Source: Cheilinus undulatus
Taxonomy: Eukaryota; Chordata; Actinopteri; Labriformes; Labridae
DNA length: 64,000 nucleotides
Direction: 5' to 3'
NCBI RefSeq assembly: GCF_018320785.1
Contig: NC_054871.1
Coordinates: 18,472,339-18,536,338 of the forward strand
In this document: one piece after another, positions 1-53,999 of the stretch
Numbering within the stretch: position 1 is the first letter of the stretch
How the letters are laid out: the number at the start of each line of letters is the position of its first letter
Program-made: the position numbers and the translations under genes
Notes under the pieces: generated by a model
Seen by the model: the letters and a program-made list of their open reading frames with translations, nothing else
What the model was told of the DNA's origin: nothing
Databases searched by the model: none

Positions 1-889
1 TATCCATTAACTTTTGGTTGTTTTTATCATTAGTCAGGAACTTAAAATGACTAATGATACAAACAACAAGCCTTTGTATACTTCAGCGGTAAACTTGGCA
101 AAATAAACTCTGTTTGAGCACCATAGAGTCCATTGTTAGCTCCAAAAAGCAAAGTTATAGCTCCAGTTAAACACGACCTGTTTTTTGTCTGACAGCAGAC
201 AGAGCAGAGACACACACTCTCTCACCAACGCACACACATGCATCTGACGCATCTTTGTGTCGTGTCCAACACTGTCAAAGCTCATATGAGGAAAAAAAGA
301 CCACAAAACGATAAAATTATATATTTCTCTACATGGCAGCAAACGTGTTACTGACAGAAAGATTTCTTTTGAGTATTTTAAATATGGATGTCCTTAAAGA
401 GGCTGACAAATAGATTGCTTTTACTGATGCAGCTCTGTATATTTAGGTCTGTTACAAACTGTTTTAAAAATACTTTCAAGATAATCTAAATGCTTTTATT
501 ATATTATTGCTATTGTAGCAATGAGTGCATAGTGTAGTAAAATACAGATGTGGTAGAATATTAAAATGAGAGGTGTGAAAAGCATTTAAATGTACAGTTT
601 GACTCGAAGTTAGACAAGATACACTTTGTGAGCATTGATAGCCTACTCAGTACAAGAGGATTAGTTTAAACATTTCTGAATAGACCTGAATGCTTCGCAA
701 TTATGACTTTCAGTTGTATAAAGGACATATCTTTCCACTCATATTTTTTTTCCAGAAAAAAAAAAAAAAAAAAAGTGTAAAATCTCATTTCGTCTCATGG
801 GCCCAAATCTTGTCTCTTGTGAGAAGTGTCTTGTCATACCTCTACTGCTAAAACCTCAGTCCTCAGTCACCCAAAATAAAATTTTAACT
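1..889. other. Left edge: rnf213 intron sequence, no feature seen
   Basis: Presumably part of the intron after rnf213 exon 37. AT-rich, with an 18-20 bp A-run at 757-775. No exon matching the next segment of RNF213 was found. Confidence 0.5.
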
Positions 890-897
890 CTGTGCTT

Positions 898-1720
898 CAG
901 TGGCGTGCACAGACTTTTTCGAGGGCAGGGGCGAAAAAAAAAAGGGCACATACAGCTCATTTTCGCCACTGAAGAGGGCATGTTTTGCTTGTTTTTGAGG
1001 GTAATTTAGACATGTTTATGTTATACAAATGGCACATTATATAGCCTTAAAGCAGACTAACTAGACAAGACTAGACTAGACCAAAGACTAGACTAGACTC
1101 AAGTTAGTTTGTAGTTAGGATCAGCATCCACAAGAACTGTGTAGATTCAACGTTGGACTGTGAAGAACACACAGAAATAAATCAATAAATCCCTAGGGGG
1201 TCTGGGGGTCTTCCCCTAGAACATTTTCAATGAAGTAGATGCCATTTCCTGTATTCTAGTGCATTTTAACACCATATTAGCACCAGATAACCCAAACTGT
1301 TTCTATGAAATATAGTTCTTGCTCAAAATAGATCAAAAGAGGGTCCAACCTAAAAGTCATTGCAACAGTAGTGTTTTGCCAACCGGGATGGCACTTTAGC
1401 ATGCATTTTTACCACCTAAGAGGGCAGTTTATCATGTTTTAACCAGCCAAGAGGGCAATTAAGTGATTTTTTTCACCCAAGAAGTCAGTTTAGTGTTTTG
1501 CCAATGAGGAGGGTACTTAAACACACCTTTTTGCCACCCAAGTGGGCAGTTTATCATGTTTTAACCAGCTAAGGGGGCAGTTTAGTGTGTTTTTTCCACC
1601 CTAGAGGGAAGTTTAGTGTGTTTTGCCAGCCAGGAGGGCAATTTAACACACGTTTTGCCTCCCAAGAGGGCACTTTAGCGCACGTTTTTTCAACAATTGG
1701 GCGGGGGGGGCACACCACTG
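898..1720. mobile_element. Non-autonomous hAT-like element with 8-bp target duplication and internal minisatellite
   Basis: Left end CAGTGGCGTGCACAG, right end GGGCACACCACTG: imperfect terminal inverted repeats. Flanked by perfect 8-bp direct repeats CTGTGCTT at 890-897 and 1721-1728, the hAT signature. No transposase is seen. Roughly 1376-1700 inside is a degenerate tandem array. Confidence 0.75.
1376..1700. repeat. Degenerate minisatellite inside the hAT-like element
   Basis: About eight or nine units of 35-40 bp built on GCCACCCAAGAGGGCAGTTT followed by a T-rich AGTGTGTTTT segment. Short spurious ORFs run through both strands. Confidence 0.75.
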
Positions 1721-1892
1721 CTGTGCTTTCATTTGATGATGTCTCTAGAAGACTCGAAATGATGGCTGTTTCACAATTGAGTTTCGGACAGATGTCACTG
1801 CAGCTGGCTATTGTTTCCGACAAGGCCACAATTCCACATGCTTGCAGCCCTAGTCTTTGTCTTGATAACACCCCAGAGTTTCTCTACGGGGT

Positions 1893-2545
1893 TCAGGTAA
1901 AGTTAGCTGGCTGGCCAATCAAGCACAGAAACACCATGGTCAGAAAACCAGTTTCTGGTAGTTTTGGCTTCACTATGGGCAGGTACCAGGTCTCCACAGA
2001 GATCCTCAGTAGATAAATTTTGAAGGGCTCTAAAATGTGGTGGATGGCTGACAGCGTTGACTCTGGATTTGATAAAGCACAGTGAACAAACAGCAGCACA
2101 AGACATGGCACCTCAAACCATCACTGTGAAAACTGAAAACAGTGAACTTCAAGCGCCTTCGAGATTCCGGGCCTCACTGATCTTCCTCTAGACTCTGGGA
2201 TATTAAAACAGGACTTTGGACCACTAAGCAACAGTCTAGTTATTTATCTCCTTAGCCCAGGTAATGTGCTCATAATGCTGTCTGTAGTTCAGGAGTGGCT
2301 TGACACCAAAACCACAACACTTGGACCCCATTTCCTGGACCATGCAGCGCTGGCCATGCCTATCCAATAAGAAACAGCCTGGGAGTGGCCTTGGAAGGTA
2401 ATGAGCGCAGTGCATACTGGTTGTTAAAGTATTCAAATCCTTTGGCTGAATTGACCTTTTCATCGAATATCTCAGGCTATGAAGCACCGATTTCAGAACT
2501 TTTTTCATCTTTGAACAGTGTGGACATGGTATCATTATCACAGAG
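1893..2545 (-). mobile_element. Decayed Tc1-family transposase fragment
   Basis: Minus-strand translation contains NWFSDHGVSVLDWPA, the same motif as the intact relic at 25235-25666 (SWFNDHGVTVLDWPA). The sequence further right matches the remaining, heavily mutated body of a fish Tc1 element. Both termini are lost or unrecognisable. Confidence 0.65.
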
Positions 2546-2987
2546 ACAATATCTCCACCGGTAAATTTGTCCTTTAATATACTGTGTTTTTCATTTTTGT
2601 GAAGTGCAAGCTATAATCACCAAGATTAAAAGAAAAGAAATGTAAATTTTTCATTTTGCGTGTGATAAATCTAAAATATATGTTTCACTTTTTTATTAAA
2701 TAACAGTGGGAAATTAATGTTATCATGATCTCTTTTTTTAAACACCCCCGAGTACAGATTTTATTCCTACTTCAGTAAAGTGTCTATTTGGTAATCATAA
2801 TAATTTGATCTGTAATTGAACATTTGATGTGTGATTACTTACAAGAACATGGGGATAAAAATAAAATGTGAATCAAACACACAAGGACAAAATACCAGAA
2901 AAAAATCATGATTCTGCCTACTTTCTGTTAAATTGTTATAAAACATAGGCTGTAAAAACAGTTACTCAAATCCACCATTTCATTGTT

Positions 2988-3025
2988 AATATATTAGGTA
3001 TTAATATATTAATACCTAATATATT
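2988..3025. repeat. Perfect 38-bp AT-rich palindrome
   Basis: Two 19-bp arms with no spacer, centred between 3006 and 3007 (left arm AATATATTAGGTATTAATA). Lies about 90 bp into the intron after exon 37. Confidence 0.85.
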
Positions 3026-3116
3026 TAGTATTGAGTATGTATTCATGTAAATTAATACTGGCCTGAATTTGTTTAAAGAAAGAGTTCGCATTAGTTATAC
3101 TTTTATAATCTCTTAC

Positions 3117-44347
<41,231 letters not shown>

Positions 44348-44764
44348 GATGTACCTGTTTGGACAGATGACATAACATCTTAATGCACTCATTGAGCCTT
44401 ATCATAATAAGCAAAGCCACATTTGGAGATTTTATCCTGTGAACCTAATTTTTTCCCTGAATAATTTTTACAGAATTTTTTCCTTAATAATTTGTTCCTT
44501 TGAAAGTTAATGTAACAGGATGCGACTCCATTTCTAGTTGTTACGTGAATGTGGCCATTTTGTATTTCATTAAGACTAGGATGTCGATCGATTTCTCACT
44601 TCTGCCTTTACCGTTTGCCTTGTAGTCTTTGTAAAATGAAAAAATGAATAAACTGTGGACCACAACTAAACTCAACAGGAAGAACGCAGTATACAGAAGT
44701 TGAGCTTAATCCTACATTAGAACAACTAGAAGGTTAAATCAATTGTTCTGTAAAAACAACCTAC

Positions 44765-44838
44765 CTTCTTCTTTCTGCTTCCTTTCATGGTTACACTGAG
44801 AGGTTGAGCTGATGTCTTGACGTTTTACAGCTTCATGC
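44765..44838 (-). other. rnf213: Probable non-coding first exon (5' UTR) of rnf213
   Basis: A good donor (AAGAAG|GTAGGT, exon end 44765) sits about 410 bp upstream of the acceptor of the ATG exon. The right-hand (5') limit is a guess based on the ISRE at 44844-44853; no TATA box is obvious. The UTR would contain an ATG at 44788 that reads 8 codons to the donor and, after splicing, continues a few codons across the main ATG in another frame before a stop: an overlapping upstream ORF. Confidence 0.5.
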
Positions 44839-44841
44839 CTC

Positions 44842-44854
44842 ACTTTCATTTTCC
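44842..44854 (-). promoter_or_regulatory. ISRE-type interferon response element at the rnf213 5' end
   Basis: Plus-strand ACTTTCATTTTCC contains a perfect TTTCNNTTTC core; on the gene's strand it reads GGAAAATGAAAGT (GAAANNGAAA), the classic IRF/ISGF3 binding pattern. It lies about 80 bp upstream of the donor of the predicted first exon, where a core promoter element is expected. Mammalian RNF213 is known to be interferon-inducible, so a conserved ISRE here is plausible; function is inferred. Confidence 0.6.
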
Positions 44855-45549
44855 ATTTACAGTAAAAAGGTGTTTCCTCTTGGCTTCTTACAAACCGTAA
44901 TCTATTCCCGGAATCAGTGTGACTTATTGATATTGTGAACTGCTGTGAGACAAGGCCTAGGACCCTGTCCAGAAATGTTATGTAGTTATCAGACCAAATT
45001 TGAGAAAGTATTTCACTGTCACATTTGAAGCAACATTCTAGACCATATCAGGCCACATTTACAAAAAAGGAAAATATATACAAAGACTTCTTATCTTTGA
45101 TGCAACAGATGTACAAGAATTTTACATATATAGAAAGACTATGTTTTTATAAGAAAGTTGAGATCAGTTCTCTTGAACTAAAGTGATCTGGAAGCTACCC
45201 ATTCACAAATAAATGCTGTGTAAGATTCTAAACACACTACCACTGTTAAAAGACAATTTGAATGAAAATATTTATGACCACTACTAATTTCTAGAAAATA
45301 ACTTGCAGCATTATTAAGTTGATAACATTTTGTGACATAAATGTGCATCCAGCTACAAAGGAAATTAAAAAACATGCATTCCCAATGTTGGCCATTAGGT
45401 GGCCGCAACAATAAATGTAGCACACTTATTATACACTCCTAAATTTATATCCTATCAACAACTATAACACATACAAGTAGCTATACATTAAACTGGACCT
45501 ATATCACTAAAAAAAATCTGCATACAAAAACAGTTAGACAACAACAAAC

Positions 45550-46080
45550 AACAAACAACTTTATTGGTCCCCCGGGGGAGAAATTGCCTTTCAGTTACAT
45601 CCCATCCAAGAAACATTAAGCCACACAAGTGGCGCCCCTTTTACTTAGCTGAAAAAGAGAACAAGAGGGAGGAAGGAAGTGGGGGAAAAAAGCAACTCCC
45701 AAACTAGGCTCCTGTGGGGGGGGGGGGGGGGTACAGTGTAGAATTTGGAAAAAAACACCTCAGCACATCAAGCCAGCAATACAAGACAACACACCAAGTA
45801 TCTAAATTAATCAAACAGAATTTACTTCACCCTTTATATTACCAGTGTTTACAAAGTGGCTGTGTGTTATAAACATATAGACTAAATGAACTGCTGTGAA
45901 AGTGCAATCAAAAGAATTCAACAAATTGAAGGCTGTTCCTTATCCTAAACTGTAGAATGGAAAACACCAGCACATGGCTATAGGGGAAATAAGTCTGATT
46001 AAACCATCTCTTACACCTTAAGATGATCTGTATAAAGTTCAGAAACTAAGAAAAACTGGAACACTACAAGCTGCTAATAG
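45550..46080 (-). mobile_element. Possible LINE 3'-end remnant
   Basis: An ACAAACAACAAACAA-type tail abuts TTTATTGGTCCCCCGGGGGA, resembling the tail plus 3' terminus of fish L2/CR1-type retrotransposons in reverse orientation. Includes a 17-bp G-run near 45716-45732. No reverse transcriptase seen. Confidence 0.35.
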
Positions 46081-47930
46081 ATGGCTGATAGTTCTAGTCT
46101 TAGTTTGATGAAAATGGAATGCAAGTAAAAATGAATGAATACTGCTGTCAGGAGGGAGGGGCAGTGGGACACAAATGCAAACCGCAGGTTTCAAAAAGTT
46201 ATCCTAGAAGGATAACCACTAAATCGCAAGCAATAAATGGGAAAGGGGAGAATACCAAAGCAAAATGATAAGCCAAACCAATAACTCCTGTTCTAATTAA
46301 CAGTTGAAAAGAGAAACTGAACCACTGCTGCCGTGCAGCTGAAAAGAAACATAGACTTGTTGGGAGAGTGAGACAACTGTCTTCAGAAGAAACTCAAAGA
46401 TGCCCAGACTGGGGTTCAAGAGAGAAACAAAGAGAAGCTGGTTATATCTCCAACATCAACAACTACCTCTGGGGTAACTAGTAATTTAAATGAAAAATGC
46501 TCTGAGGAAAGAGTAGACAGTGCTTGAGAAACTTCACATAAAAATTACACAAGAAAAATCAATCTCTGAGACAATAATGTTTGAAATGTTTCATGTCATT
46601 ATTCCATCAATAGCCATGCCGAAAAGGTGTGGTGTATTGGGGTGGATTATATTAAACATTTTTACCAACTGTATGACTTCAATGTAGAAAAGCATCAATT
46701 GATCTTCAGTTCTGAAAGATATATTAAAGATGAAAACTATAAGCACCATAAAAATAGACTATTGAGGAGAAATATTTGATCATACAGTGTAGTGGCTGAT
46801 AAATGATACAGCTAGACAAGGGCTATCATCAACAAATTTTTAAATGCTATGTGTTCTGTGTGAAAAAAGAGGTATACGTGCCAGTCAACCTCATTTTTGC
46901 CAATTTTTGTGGTGTCTGAAGCCATGTTAATACTAACATTTTATCATTAATTGGGCTGGTGGCTCTCTTATGTTAGACCAAAGAGAAACCATAATTATAG
47001 TTGATCCAGTTAGTGCACTGTGTGTGCTATTCCAAACCTGACCAGCAGCTGCCACTAAAGAGCTTTGAATGTGCACAAGCTAAATACAAAAAAACAAATC
47101 TTCACAGAGGAGACTTGGAAGATAAATCAACATCTTCGACATGAATGAAACCACTTTATAAGAAAAACTTTCCTGCACTGCCTTTCTTTTTTCATTCAGT
47201 CATCCATTTTTCCAAAATATTGTGAAAATGTCTGTTCATAGCTACCACATGGAATGTTTTTTTTTTTTTTTTACCTTTGTTGGCCATATGGACTGATTTT
47301 TTGACACCCTGGTTTCAAAACTCTCTCTGAATGTCTCAATATTGCTGAAAACTTGCTGCTTAGCTTCATACATGTTGGTTTTTTACTGTAGATAAGTCAT
47401 CTGTGTATACCAGAGGTGTTGTGCCTGATGTATTTACATTGTAAAATAAAGATTCTTGCAAAAACCTTATCCACTATTCAATTCTATTTTCTAAGGTCTT
47501 TTAAAAGGTAACTGAATATATTATTAATTTGATAGAATAGAAATCTGACTTTGACTGTTCTGTAACCTGAACTGCAAGTAAGAGGAAGAGATTAAAGCAC
47601 AACTGGAAGAATAACTGAAGAAGAGGAGAAAACTACAGGGAACAAAAACCTTTGAAATGTAATCAAATTCAGCACCAAGGCTTTGCCCAGCCAACTGATA
47701 TGCCAAAGGGTCTATTTTAATGGCACTGAAATGAAACTGCAGAATAGCCAGAGTTCATGTGGGGGGGCTATTATCTCTTTCAAGAATGCATGCATGCATA
47801 ACATCCAAGATGGCATTTGTGAGGGAGGAAAATAACACCATTTCTCACTGCCTCTGAAGTCAGTGCTCAAGGACCGTGCTAAATCATATCTCATTGCTAG
47901 GCTGAATTGTTGACCGTGATAACAGGCTTG
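46081..47930. other. Intergenic, no gene seen
   Basis: AT-rich sequence between the rnf213 promoter side and the TG microsatellite. A poly-T run lies at 47258-47272. No ORF here has recognisable family features. Confidence 0.5.
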
Positions 47931-47932
47931 GA

Positions 47933-47964
47933 CTGTGTGTGTGTGTGTGTGTGTGTATGTGTGT
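47933..47964. repeat. TG microsatellite
   Basis: About 12 TG units with one interruption. Confidence 0.95.
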
Positions 47965-48689
47965 ATTCAGGGTGTGGGGTGGGTGCTAATCTCAATGCTG
48001 GGCTATTAAATCCTGCCTTTCTTTACCACCCACACATCCTCTCCACACACAACACTGCAGTAGCCAGCCAATCACTACCTCTCTCTCCCTTTCAATTGCT
48101 CTTACCTGCGTCACTCTGCATGTGTCACCATGGTGATCACTGATGCTCCCCCCACACATTGTCTCTGCCTCTTCCAGTACGAAGATGAAGCCGACTTGTG
48201 GCTGATGATGCAGGCAGCCTGCAGACGTCATCACTTCCCTTGGGAAGACGGCCTATTTTTACCACTGGGCACAAAGTATATGGAGCTGCCCAATATATTT
48301 ATGGAACCACATCTAATCCCAGCCTGCCAGGAAAACATCTCTCCCTCTGCTCTGCTTTGCTCCTTTCATTTATCTCACAAGTCCTGCACCTTCTGGGGCA
48401 TATTTTTATTCCCTGAATTAAGATGACAGCATTTGAAAAATGATTAGAAAAATCTCAAATTAGTAACTGTGATATCTGTATTTATTACCAGCAGGATTCC
48501 AACAAATTTACTCACCTTTCTCAAGGAGGTCCCAGCTAGGATGTCACAGTCATTCTTGTGGAATTAGCCCCAGAGCTGTCAGAGATCCAGTGCTTTTGCT
48601 TGACAGCAGATAATGGTGATGGAAGTCAGGATGACATGTCTCTGACTGGACAGGAAGTAGTTTACAATCAGACAAAGGTGGAGAAAGTG

Positions 48690-48850
48690 CAAGACTATTG
48701 TGCTCACGTAAAAGTACAGTAATTTGGGTTAAAATTTACTTCAGTAGAAGTAAAATTAGTGGCCAGTAAATCTAATCTAGTAAAAGTAAAACATTTTTTA
48801 TTTCTAAGTTATTCCAAGTACAGAGTAGTTACTTTTGATACCTGGGGACA
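48690..48850. repeat. AGTAAAAGTA-rich interspersed repeat, copy 1
   Basis: Contains ACGTAAAAGTACAGTAAT, CAGTAGAAGTAAAAT and AGTAAAAGTAAAAC motifs and the TTCCAAGTACAGAGTAGTTA-type tail typical of a common fish non-autonomous repeat. Similar sequence recurs at 61236-61400. Confidence 0.6.
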
Positions 48851-49246
48851 TTTTAGAGTAAAATACAATCGTAACTTCTTGGTAACAACATAAGAATACA
48901 ATTCTGAAACCAGGTTATTTAGGTAATGCCACACCTTAATAATTAAGTTTAATACAACAGCTGTTTTGTGGTGTGACATGGATTCATCCCTTAAACATGT
49001 AGCCAAATCCTGAAAAAACTGTCTAATTCCATGTCTTTGTCAGAAAGGTAAAACCTCCTTATTTTGACATTTATGTTTTTATTTTTACTCAGTAGTTGAT
49101 GCTTTTTAAATATAACGAAATACAACACTTCCCCCAAAACACACTTAAATAAAAGTAAAATTACTGATTAAAAAAACCGTAGATAGTACAAGAACACATA
49201 AGAGCTATTCAATTTTAGAAATGTAATGTTATTAGGTATTTACACA

Positions 49247-49623
49247 AGGGATGCAGGATATTCGAATTCTTTCAATGTCTTAGATGCCAGTGATCAGAGC
49301 TAAAACAGACTTAAAACACAATTTAAGGTCTGAGGATGAACCAATTAACACATTCAATCCTTAAAACACAATTTAAAGTGTAAAAAGTATGATAAATTAA
49401 GGAAAAGACTTCAGCTGACATAGGTCTGTTGATTCAGTCTTAAACTCCACTAACTTATTTGATTGTATAGTCAATATTTAGGGCTGATAAAGGCAGATCT
49501 TTATAGCCAAATATTGGTTGTAAATATCAGCAGAAATTTTACTATCTTCTGATACTGTTATTTCATTGTTTAAGCTTATATCCGCTGATATCAATGCCAT
49601 GCTGATACTATTGTGCATCCTTA
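49247..49623. mobile_element. Possible hAT-type MITE with GGGATGCA ends
   Basis: GGGATGCAGGATATTCG at the left and TACTATTGTGCATCC at the right form short inverted ends, with GCTGATATCAATGCC-type sequence inside that is frequent in fish hAT MITEs. Target duplication not found. Confidence 0.45.
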
Positions 49624-50279
49624 CTTTGCACCACTGCAATCAGACTTACATTGGTGCGGTCTTCCATTTTCCACAGTACTGGAAAATCAAAGAGTAAGCC
49701 TGCTAGAGTTGCCAATATTAACCTTATTTCAATGTAGAAATATTTAAAGTCAGAGCCATGCATTCAAAGAACTGTTTGGTTAAGTGATATACATTAACAC
49801 CAATGAAACCAGCTCCAAAAACGTACAACTGTCCTAACTCATAATGAGATTTGATTATCTCTGGATTATTTATGTTTTCAAATACAACACTAATTGTGTT
49901 CTGGCAGATAGTGATGAGACTAACCTTTATTACTTTTATTAAAATAAAGATTAACTACTACCCAATACTAACATTAATACAGCAAACTGAAGTACAACTA
50001 CCCCAACGTTTTAGTTAACCCAAAGTACATCCTCCCACCTAATAATGTAATACTAAAATGGAATGTAGCAAAATCAAGCTGGCTAACGACTTCAGGGGCT
50101 AACACCGTCTAAACACTGCAAATCAGCAAAAATTGAGGTCAGACTTCTTTCTACAGTCTATGGGTCAGATAAGGAGTAAGCAGCATCACTTAACAGCGCA
50201 AAATAAAATTACTGAATACTGTAAGGATAAACTGACCTTCTGTTTCATACTAGAGTAGTAAAATGGATGTCCCTGTTGT

Positions 50280-50660
50280 GGTTACTTTCTTTGGTCCTGA
50301 GCAGTGACCCTTGCAGTCAACGTTCATGGTCAACCGTACAAACGTTGAGGCTCTGTCTAATTCCCATACATCGCTTACACATGCAATGCAGCTAACTTTT
50401 CGGCAACAGGCAAACCGTTAACTGGCTGCAATAAGCAGCGCTACGTAAAAAGCAGTTCATACATATAAAGTGACCGTTGATTTCGTATCAGCTGGCGTTG
50501 TAGAACTGTAAGTAACTTCCAGTTTTAACGTGGAAGTAGTTCAAATATGTTAACTTTGGAGCTGCTCCTTTGAAGTCAGCCGTTTACAGCCATTAAGGCT
50601 ACGACTAATTCCTGTGAAACGACTAGCCTACCGATGGCGTCAATCTCAACCAATACCACT
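50280..50660. promoter_or_regulatory. CpG-richer island-like segment, candidate promoter
   Basis: Noticeably more CpG (for example CGCTACGT, CGATGGCGTC, GACCGTTG) than the surrounding AT-rich DNA. On the minus strand it is followed by a possible donor AAACAGAAG|GTCAGT near 50235. Could be an alternative upstream promoter or a non-coding RNA; no protein is evident. Confidence 0.25.
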
Positions 50661-50699
50661 CTACAGAGTAAACCTTCATCTTCTGTCAGCCCAGGACAC

Positions 50700-53578
50700 A
50701 AATAAGGAACACACTAAATACATCCATAGTACGCCATTTTCCAGTTGTCTGTATGCTGTAAATTAATCCATCTCTGTAAACTAGAATCGTAAAAAGCCTT
50801 AACATCAAAATAGAAAATAACAAGTAAAATACCCCTACCAATAACCACTTGGTATCTCCTGAAACCAATCAATGAATGCTGGACAAGTTAGCAATTATGA
50901 TATTCTGCACAGCATCCTATCATCACAAAAGTTATACAACAGTTTGCATGTTATATATATAGTTTTCTAATTAAATAAATAAATACGTAATATTATGCTC
51001 CAGAAATACGGTTGGTTTTCAAAAGACACTCCGCCTCAAAGGTTAAATTAAAATGGCATGAGACCGTTATATTTTCCTCCATAGAAATTAATTTACATTT
51101 TTCTGTTTCATGTTTTTTGTTCCTTTTTGTCAAAAAATGGATGGAAACAACCATGAAAAACAAATCTGAAACCACTGATCATGAAATACTCATTCAGTGG
51201 ATCATTTACACTGTAGCAGTTAGAAACCAGGGCTGAATACATGAATATTCTAAAATTACTACATTTTTTTATTGTAAATGTAAAACAAACAAATCAAAGC
51301 TGAGACAGATAACCAGGCTGGTAAAGCAATAATTTGGCTAATGTTATGAAATATCTTGGTGCAATCTTGGGGTAAAAGAGAGATTTGAGGAAACCTGCTA
51401 CCAGAAATACATGTATTTAATTCATTAGTGGTGATGAGCTTTGAGAAAATATGACTATTACATGTTTTATCAGGATTTTTACAGCAAATTTTTAACTGAG
51501 ACAATGTGTGGGCCTGGCAAAGTTCTGCAGTCAAGTATGTGAGTGTCTGTGTGTGGGCAGAATTTTTTTTTTTTTGTTTTTTGCCAACCAACAGAGAGCA
51601 TATATTCTCATTCACACGCACATAGACAGTTTATGCATGGGGTTCCCACATCCTCTACGAGTATGGAACTTCACCTACGCAGTGTAAAAACGTCATGAAG
51701 CACAGTGGAGCAGGTTAGTGGGACTCACGCAAGGATGTGCATACTCCTACTACTCAGGATTGATACTGAATACTGGAAAACCAATGATCAAAGACAAAAT
51801 TCTGTATTTTCTAAACATCTAACCCTGCATAAATGTTGTTCAGACAGGCATTACATTACAGAAATTTCCAGTCCCTAATGTTGGCAGTCTGGAGGGCAGA
51901 TATTAAACAATTCAGAGGGTGAAAATTCCCCGTTAATTTAAAATCATGTGGTGCATTACAACAAAAATAAAGAGATAAGATAAAATTAAAAAAAAAAAAG
52001 TAAACTCAAAAAATATGTTAAAGGCGCTGCAAAGGAAATACTATCTAAGACAGTCATTTGTTTTTTATTATATTATGTTCATTAAAATGAGCAGACAAGC
52101 TCACACAAAGAAGTCACATTCTTTAAATTCTGGCAGTGTTTGCAGGATCAGGACACAACGATAACCACTCTGTGGAATTGTCCTGTGAAACTGAGACAGC
52201 ATTAATGTACTCTTACAAAACCAGCATCCAAACTCAAACACCAAATTTGCAATGAGCTCTGTAAGTCTTAAACCCAACCATTTATTTAAACAAATGAAAA
52301 TTGGTCAAATTAAACCAAATAAAGGCTCTGAACAGTGTGGCTTGTTTTCACTATTACCTTGGAAGATCTTTATTTGCTCTACTTCCCTCCCTTAATCATA
52401 AAGATGCACAAACCACCTACCAACCACATGTTGCACCATTTAGTAAAAAACATTCCTGATCTTTTTGGGTTTGGCACAGACCAAACTGCTCCAAGTGATG
52501 CCAAGCATTCCAGACAGCTCACTGTTCTCTGTCTTGACTTGCCACTTAAACCCAACGTCATTGAAAAAAAACAAATTGCTGGAGGCCTGAGATTACTCCT
52601 TAGTTGATGCAGACTCATGTTTGAAAAATGTAGAACATTTAGCTGTATGACACATCTACACTGTGACACACTACAGGATGATTCAGTGAGTGTTTTCAGC
52701 AAGATTTCACAATACCTTGTCAGGAATCCTCATCACAACAGATTGAATGTCAAACTTTATATAGAAGGTTCAACTTGTCCTTCAGTGCCCAACATGCATA
52801 TTCATCAATACCACTACTGGAAAGTAATTCAAATGATACATGTTTAAATTGTCAAACCCAGGTAACATTTGGGCCTAGTATAGCTTAAAGGAATTTATAG
52901 TCCACCAGCTGGCATCAAACATAATGAAAGCTGACAATACGTTCTACTTTTCATAGTGAGAATCTGTCTAGCTTTGGACTAGAAATCTATTCTGTTTTAT
53001 CAGTAAGTTAAAAGTGTGTGTCAGTTATTGGAAGAGGCGTGGCATCCTTATCATTAGACCTCAAAGAGTGATTCAGTGATGCTGTATATTTGTACATTAA
53101 GGTTAAAGAATATTCTTCTGTGGTTAAAACAGTTTATGACACATGCTTTGTTCATCAAGATTATCTTCAAAATGAAGACTAATTTTTCCACTTCCTTAGT
53201 ATTTTTTAAGCATAAACACTGTGGCCAGAATCAAAAAGTGAACGTTTGGCTATAAAGGAAGTACACAAAGGTAGACTGATTTCAGCATCACCACCATTAA
53301 GTCTCACACCTTTACTCTGTAACAGACTTTCTTTTTGTGTCACCTGATCAGGTTAGTGTGGCTGTTTGAAATGCAAGTCCAACATTGTTTTTCTATAAAT
53401 AAGTTTACATGTTTGGTGTGATGACATTTGTTGTCCCTGACTAAGTTTGACATCTTAGTTTGCCTCTTGTAGCAACCATCTTTTATAAGACATGAAAAAA
53501 GGTTGAAATATCATGGGACACTTCCAGATGTATTTTATTAAGTAGAAAAGGTGTCAAAATTAAGATATAAAATAAAGA
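50700..53578. other. Intergenic, no gene seen
   Basis: AT-rich. Small homopolymer runs at 51567-51580 and 51987-51999. ORFs of about 100 codons occur but show no domain or splice context. Confidence 0.5.
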
Positions 53579-53999
53579 TTTTATATCAGTGATCATCAAC
53601 TGGCAGACCAAGGGCCATATAAGGCCCCCAAAGCTCCCGATCCGGTCCCCAAAAGATGATTACATTCAGAAAATGTGAGGAAGAAAAAAAGGTGTTGTTT
53701 TTTACGGCATATTTTGTCTTTAAATCCCTATGGCTATCAAATCAACTCCAAAACGATCAAGACTACAAACGTGTTTTTTTTTTATTAGGAATGTCTTAAT
53801 GCTTGATCCATTTTTTACAGAAATCCACCTGTCAGCTAACCTTGCAAAGCAGATGGATACACCCGTTTCCTTGTTTCTCACTGGCAAATCCATCTTGCAA
53901 AGCTCCGGTCTGAACTGTTTGGGACTGGTTAGAAAGTGACAGGACCAATCACTGACAAGGGGCAGTACTTTAGGGGGCGGCAGAGTCGTGACGTATGCA

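Noticed and set aside
1585..2016. 143-codon plus-strand ORF
   Set aside because: Runs through the minisatellite, crosses the hAT boundary and enters the antisense of a Tc1 fragment; no coherent protein.
48130..48426. Candidate exon with CTTCCAG|TACGAAGATGAAGC and a 98-codon frame
   Set aside because: Pleasing acceptor and acidic start, but no recognisable family, no partner exon and no donor that I could support.
52379..52702. 107-codon minus-strand ORF
   Set aside because: Cys-rich chance frame with no domain; no splice or promoter context.
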